NCBI RefSeq assembly: GCF_025499425.1
Contig: NZ_JAIMCB010000002.1
Coordinates: 62,001-126,000 of the forward strand
Source of the DNA: Acidiferrimicrobium sp. IK
GTDB lineage: Bacteria > Actinomycetota > Acidimicrobiia > Acidimicrobiales > Palsa-688
Direction: 5' to 3'
Length of the DNA: 64,000 nucleotides
Below, piece after piece: positions 60,922 through 64,000 of this stretch (position 1 is the first letter of the stretch; every line of letters begins with the position of its first letter). The translations under genes were made by a program, and so were the position numbers. The notes under the pieces are model-generated. The model saw only the letters and a program-made list of their open reading frames with translations, was not told the DNA's origin and ran no database searches.

Positions 60922-61950
60922 TCAGACGACCTGGATGACCTCGGCGAAATGGCATGCCACCTGGTGGCCGGTCCCCCGCTCGATCAGCTCCGGCTCCTGC
61001 TCGGCGCAGATGTCCTGAGCCTTGGGGCAGCGGGTCCGGAACCGGCATCCCGACGGCGGGTTGGCCGGGCTCGGCGGGTCACCGACGAGCATGATCCGCT
61101 TGCGGCTGCGCTCCCGGACCGGGTCCGGCTCGGGCACCGCGGAGAGCAGGGCCTGGGTGTAGGGGTGGGACGGCTTGCCGTAGATCTCGTCGCGGGTGCC
61201 GATCTCGACGATCTTGCCGAGGTACATGACCGCCACCCGGTCGGAGATGTGGCGGACCACCGACAGGTCGTGGGCGACGAACAGGTAGGCCACGCCCAGC
61301 TTGTCCTGGATGTCCTCCAACAGGTTGACCACGCCGGCCTGGATCGACACGTCGAGCGCGGAGACCGGCTCGTCGAGGATCACCAGCTTGGGCTCGAGGG
61401 CCAGCGCCCGGGCGACGCCGATGCGCTGGCGCTGCCCGCCGGAGAACTCGTGCGGGTAGCGGTTGCCGTGCTCAGGGTTGAGGCCGACGGTGCGCAGCAG
61501 CTCGGCTACCCGCTCCGGGCCGCCCTTCTTGGTCCAGGTCTTGAAGATCCGCAGCGGCTCGCCGATGATGTCGTTGACCGGCATCCGGGGGTTGAGCGAG
61601 GCGTACGGGTCCTGGAAGACAACCTGGATGTCCTTGCGGACGCTGCGCATCTCCCGCTTGGAGAACTTCGCCAGGTCGGCGCCTTGGAACCACACCTCGC
61701 CGGCGGTCGGGGGGTCCAGGCGCAAGATCGCCCGGCCGGTCGTCGACTTGCCCGAACCGGACTCCCCCACCAAGCCGAGGGTCTCGCCTGGGGCGATGTC
61801 GAAGGAGACGTCGCACACGGCGTGAATGGTCGATCGGCCGCCGACGCCCACGTTGAAATGTTTGACCAGGTGCCGGACGGACAGGACGGTGTCTTGGGAG
61901 GTGTCCGGCGCAGCGGCGACGGGCGCGGGGGCCGAGGACGGGTTGCTCAT
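60922..61950 (-). CDS. oligopeptide/dipeptide ABC transporter ATP-binding protein, OppF/DppF type
   Basis: A 342-residue ATPase. Walker A is [11 protein letters not shown], the signature [15 protein letters not shown], Walker [13 protein letters not shown]. The C-terminal oligopeptide domain has [14 protein letters not shown]. It starts in an ATGA overlap with oppD-type gene 61947. Confidence 0.94.
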   Translation of the reverse strand: MSNPSSAPAPVAAAPDTSQDTVLSVRHLVKHFNVGVGGRSTIHAVCDVSFDIAPGETLGLVGESGSGKSTTGRAILRLDPPTAGEVWFQGADLAKFSKREMRSVRKDIQVVFQDPYASLNPRMPVNDIIGEPLRIFKTWTKKGGPERVAELLRTVGLNPEHGNRYPHEFSGGQRQRIGVARALALEPKLVILDEPVSALDVSIQAGVVNLLEDIQDKLGVAYLFVAHDLSVVRHISDRVAVMYLGKIVEIGTRDEIYGKPSHPYTQALLSAVPEPDPVRERSRKRIMLVGDPPSPANPPSGCRFRTRCPKAQDICAEQEPELIERGTGHQVACHFAEVIQVV

Positions 61951-63038
61951 GCGACGGTCTCCACGTGGCCGAGGCGCTCTTGCACCAGCGCGGGCACCGC
62001 GTCGATGCGCCGGCACGCGGCGCGGTGACCGGCGCCCACTTGGGTCAGATCGGGCTCGGCCTCGTTGCACGCCGGTTCGCTCAGCGGGCAGCGGGGAGAG
62101 AACGGGCAGCCCGGCGGAAGGTTGATCAGCGAGGGCGGGTTGCCGGGCACCGGGACCAGCCTGCCGTCCGACTCCGTCGACAGTCGGGGCATGGCGCCGA
62201 GCAGACCGACGGTGTAGGGCATCCGGGGCCGGTAGAAGATGTCGTCCACCGAACCGAACTCCACCGGGCGCCCGGCGTACATCACGAGGACCTTGTCGGC
62301 GCTGCCGGCCACCACACCGAGGTCGTGGGTGATGAGCACCATGCCCGCTCCGCTGTGGCGGCGGGCTTCCTCCATCGCCTCGAGGACCTGAGCTTGCACG
62401 GTCACGTCGAGAGCGGTCGTCGGCTCGTCGGCGATGATCACGTCCGGGGAGTTGGCCACCGCGATGGCGATCACCGCTCGCTGACGCATCCCCCCGGAGA
62501 ACTCGTGGGGAAAGGAGCGGACGCGCTCTTCGGGGTTCGGTATCCCGACCATCCTGAGCAGCTCGACGGAGCGCTCCATGGCGGCGTGCTTGGAGATCTT
62601 GTTGTGGGCCCGGATCGCCTCGGCCAGCTGCCACCCCACCCGGTACACCGGGTTGAGGGAGGTCATCGGGTCCTGGAAGATCATGGCCAGTCCCCGGCCG
62701 CGGATCTTCGCCAGCTTGCGGTTCTTCATGCCGATCAGCTCGACGCCCCGGTACTTGACCGACCCCGAGATCCGAGCGGTTTTGCCCAGCAGCCCCATGA
62801 TGGCCAGAGACGTGACCGACTTGCCGGACCCGGACTCCCCGACGATCGCCAGCACCTCCTTCTCGGCCAGCGAGAAGGAGACGCCCCGCACCGCGTGGAC
62901 GATGCCGTCGTCGGTCGGGAAGTCCACGGTGAGGTCGGTGACCTCGAGCAGGGGCGCGTCGTCGCGAAGGACGATGCCCTCCGCCGCCAGGTCCGCCTGC
63001 TCTTCGGGCGTGGCCAGCTGCTCGGACTCGGGGGCCAT
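61947..63038 (-). CDS. oligopeptide/dipeptide ABC transporter ATP-binding protein, OppD/DppD type
   Basis: A 363-residue ATPase. Walker [11 protein letters not shown], signature [14 protein letters not shown], Walker [13 protein letters not shown], and a cysteine-rich C-terminal motif [14 protein letters not shown]. The TAATG overlap with the permease stop gives the start at 63038. Confidence 0.94.
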   Translation of the reverse strand: MAPESEQLATPEEQADLAAEGIVLRDDAPLLEVTDLTVDFPTDDGIVHAVRGVSFSLAEKEVLAIVGESGSGKSVTSLAIMGLLGKTARISGSVKYRGVELIGMKNRKLAKIRGRGLAMIFQDPMTSLNPVYRVGWQLAEAIRAHNKISKHAAMERSVELLRMVGIPNPEERVRSFPHEFSGGMRQRAVIAIAVANSPDVIIADEPTTALDVTVQAQVLEAMEEARRHSGAGMVLITHDLGVVAGSADKVLVMYAGRPVEFGSVDDIFYRPRMPYTVGLLGAMPRLSTESDGRLVPVPGNPPSLINLPPGCPFSPRCPLSEPACNEAEPDLTQVGAGHRAACRRIDAVPALVQERLGHVETVA

Positions 63039-63997
63039 TACGCCCGTACCCGCGTCTGGCCCGGGTCGAAGGCGTCCCGGAGGCCGTCGCCGACGAAGTT
63101 GACGGTGAGGCAGATCAAGATGATGAAGATACCCGGGAAGTAGAACAACCACGGCCTGGTCTGCGACGCCTGGTCACCGAGGCTGATCAGCAGGCCGAGC
63201 GAGGTGTCGGGCTGCTGCACCCCGAGACCGATGAAGGACAGGATCGTTTCGGTCAGGATCGCCAGGGCGACGGTCAGGGTGGCGTTGACGATCACCGGGC
63301 CGACCACGCTCGGCAGGAGGTGACGGAAGATGATCCGCCGGTCGCTGGCCCCGAGGGCCCGGGCCGCGTCGACGAACTCCTTCTCGCGAAGCGACAGGAA
63401 CACGCCGCGCACGATCCGGCAGATGGACGTCCACAGCAGCAGGGCGAGGATGATGGCGATGGATATCCACCCGTTGCTCGACCCGACGGTGAACTTGTAG
63501 GCGATGGCACCGGCGATGGCCACCAGCGGGAACACCAAGAACAGGTCGGTCAGCCGCATGATCAGCGAGTCGATCCAGCCCCGGTAGTAGCCGGCCACCG
63601 CGCCGAGCACGGTGCCGATCACCGTGGAGAGCCCCGCGGTCATAAGGGCGATGAGGCAGCTCTTCTGGGCGCCGCGAAGCACCTGGGCGAAGGTGTCGAT
63701 GCCGAGCTCGTTGGTCCCCATCGGGTGCTTCCAGTGGGTCAGCTGCCCCCAGTGGAAGCTGCCGTTGAAGTACGGCCACCACGTCGGGCGCACCGAGTTG
63801 TCGGGTGTCTCCTGCTTGTAGGTGTAGTGCCAGATGTGACCCCCGAAGAAGGCCATGAAAAACAGCACCAGCAGCACGATGAGGCTGGCGATGGCCAGGC
63901 GATGGTGGAAGAAGCGGGTGAGGACGATCCGCCGCTGCGACTTGGCGACGACGGTGAACTCCCGCTCCGGACCGCCCGGCGGTGTGGCCATGGCCAT
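63038..63997 (-). CDS. oligopeptide/dipeptide ABC transporter permease, OppC/DppC type (start may lie beyond the edge)
   Basis: A 319-residue membrane protein with about six helices, including the OppC N-terminal helix and loop ([14 protein letters not shown]) and the transporter-facing loop [13 protein letters not shown], the EAA motif. The frame reaches ATG 63997, 3 nt from the window edge. A longer N-terminus cannot be excluded. The OppB-type permease and binding protein should be outside. Confidence 0.9.
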   Translation of the reverse strand: MAMATPPGGPEREFTVVAKSQRRIVLTRFFHHRLAIASLIVLLVLFFMAFFGGHIWHYTYKQETPDNSVRPTWWPYFNGSFHWGQLTHWKHPMGTNELGIDTFAQVLRGAQKSCLIALMTAGLSTVIGTVLGAVAGYYRGWIDSLIMRLTDLFLVFPLVAIAGAIAYKFTVGSSNGWISIAIILALLLWTSICRIVRGVFLSLREKEFVDAARALGASDRRIIFRHLLPSVVGPVIVNATLTVALAILTETILSFIGLGVQQPDTSLGLLISLGDQASQTRPWLFYFPGIFIILICLTVNFVGDGLRDAFDPGQTRVRA

Positions 63998-64000
63998 CCC

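Overview
The window is high-GC bacterial DNA with a gene-dense, two-stranded layout typical of actinobacteria. A WhiB regulator, several F420-type luciferase-like oxidoreductases, P450s, a menaquinone-pathway MenB and at least thirteen starts with a TANNNT box 6-8 nt upstream and no Shine-Dalgarno all point to Actinomycetota. An uncultured member of class Acidimicrobiia is my best guess, but this is inference because no rRNA or marker protein is present.

Positions 1-15,100 hold scattered catabolic genes: two P450s, an atypical OmpR-type regulator, an amidohydrolase, an LLM flavin oxidoreductase, AMP- and ADP-forming acyl-CoA synthetases, an enoyl-CoA hydratase, a VOC protein, a zinc alcohol dehydrogenase and a HAD hydrolase. 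From 15,187 to 24,314 a long leftward operon encodes an LLM oxidoreductase, a paired acyl-CoA dehydrogenase, an alpha/beta hydrolase and a branched-chain-amino-acid-type ABC importer with a fused LivH-LivM permease. From 24,428 to 37,851 further operons encode a CoA-transferase, two SDRs and a thiolase; a TetR regulator; a VOC protein, amidohydrolase and SDR; a second acyl-CoA dehydrogenase pair; and a SnoaL-like protein, hydrolase and enoyl-CoA hydratase. A shared palindrome (core YGACG-N4-CGTCA) sits in the promoters of these operons and directly upstream of the TetR gene, so the 20-37 kb block looks like one regulon. Its genes would take up an organic acid, activate it with CoA and beta-oxidise it. 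The substrate cannot be read from the sequence.

Positions 37,864-43,357 carry housekeeping and surface genes: a PPOX-type flavoprotein, WhiB, a CoA-binding protein, a CBS protein and two polytopic glycosyltransferase-like membrane proteins. At 43,344-45,397 lies a two-gene operon of a thioredoxin-fold protein and a UGSC-family selenoprotein. Its in-frame UGA is followed by GSCTSC and by a perfect 8-bp stem-loop at the distance expected of a bacterial SECIS. A SulP transporter is divergent to it.

Positions 47,254-50,760 are a thiamine thiazole operon (thiE-thiO-thiS-thiG-tenI) with a clear sigma70 promoter and a TPP riboswitch whose 3' edge contains the thiE ribosome-binding site. A TetR/NmrA divergent pair with its own 27-bp operator follows.

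Positions 52,798-57,989 are an accessory island packed with toxin-antitoxin genes: a decayed and a newer VapBC, a MazEF-like pair, DUF4258/DUF2283, a broken excisionase-type antitoxin, HigBA and Fic. Most are broken. A serine-recombinase fragment and repeated copies of the 3' end of the adjacent tRNA-Leu(GAG) show that this is an integration hotspot. A 52-bp perfect palindrome covers the higBA promoter.

The right end holds an ammonium channel with a Glu in place of the first twin-His residue, an ABM-domain protein, MenB and an oligopeptide ABC transporter running off the edge.
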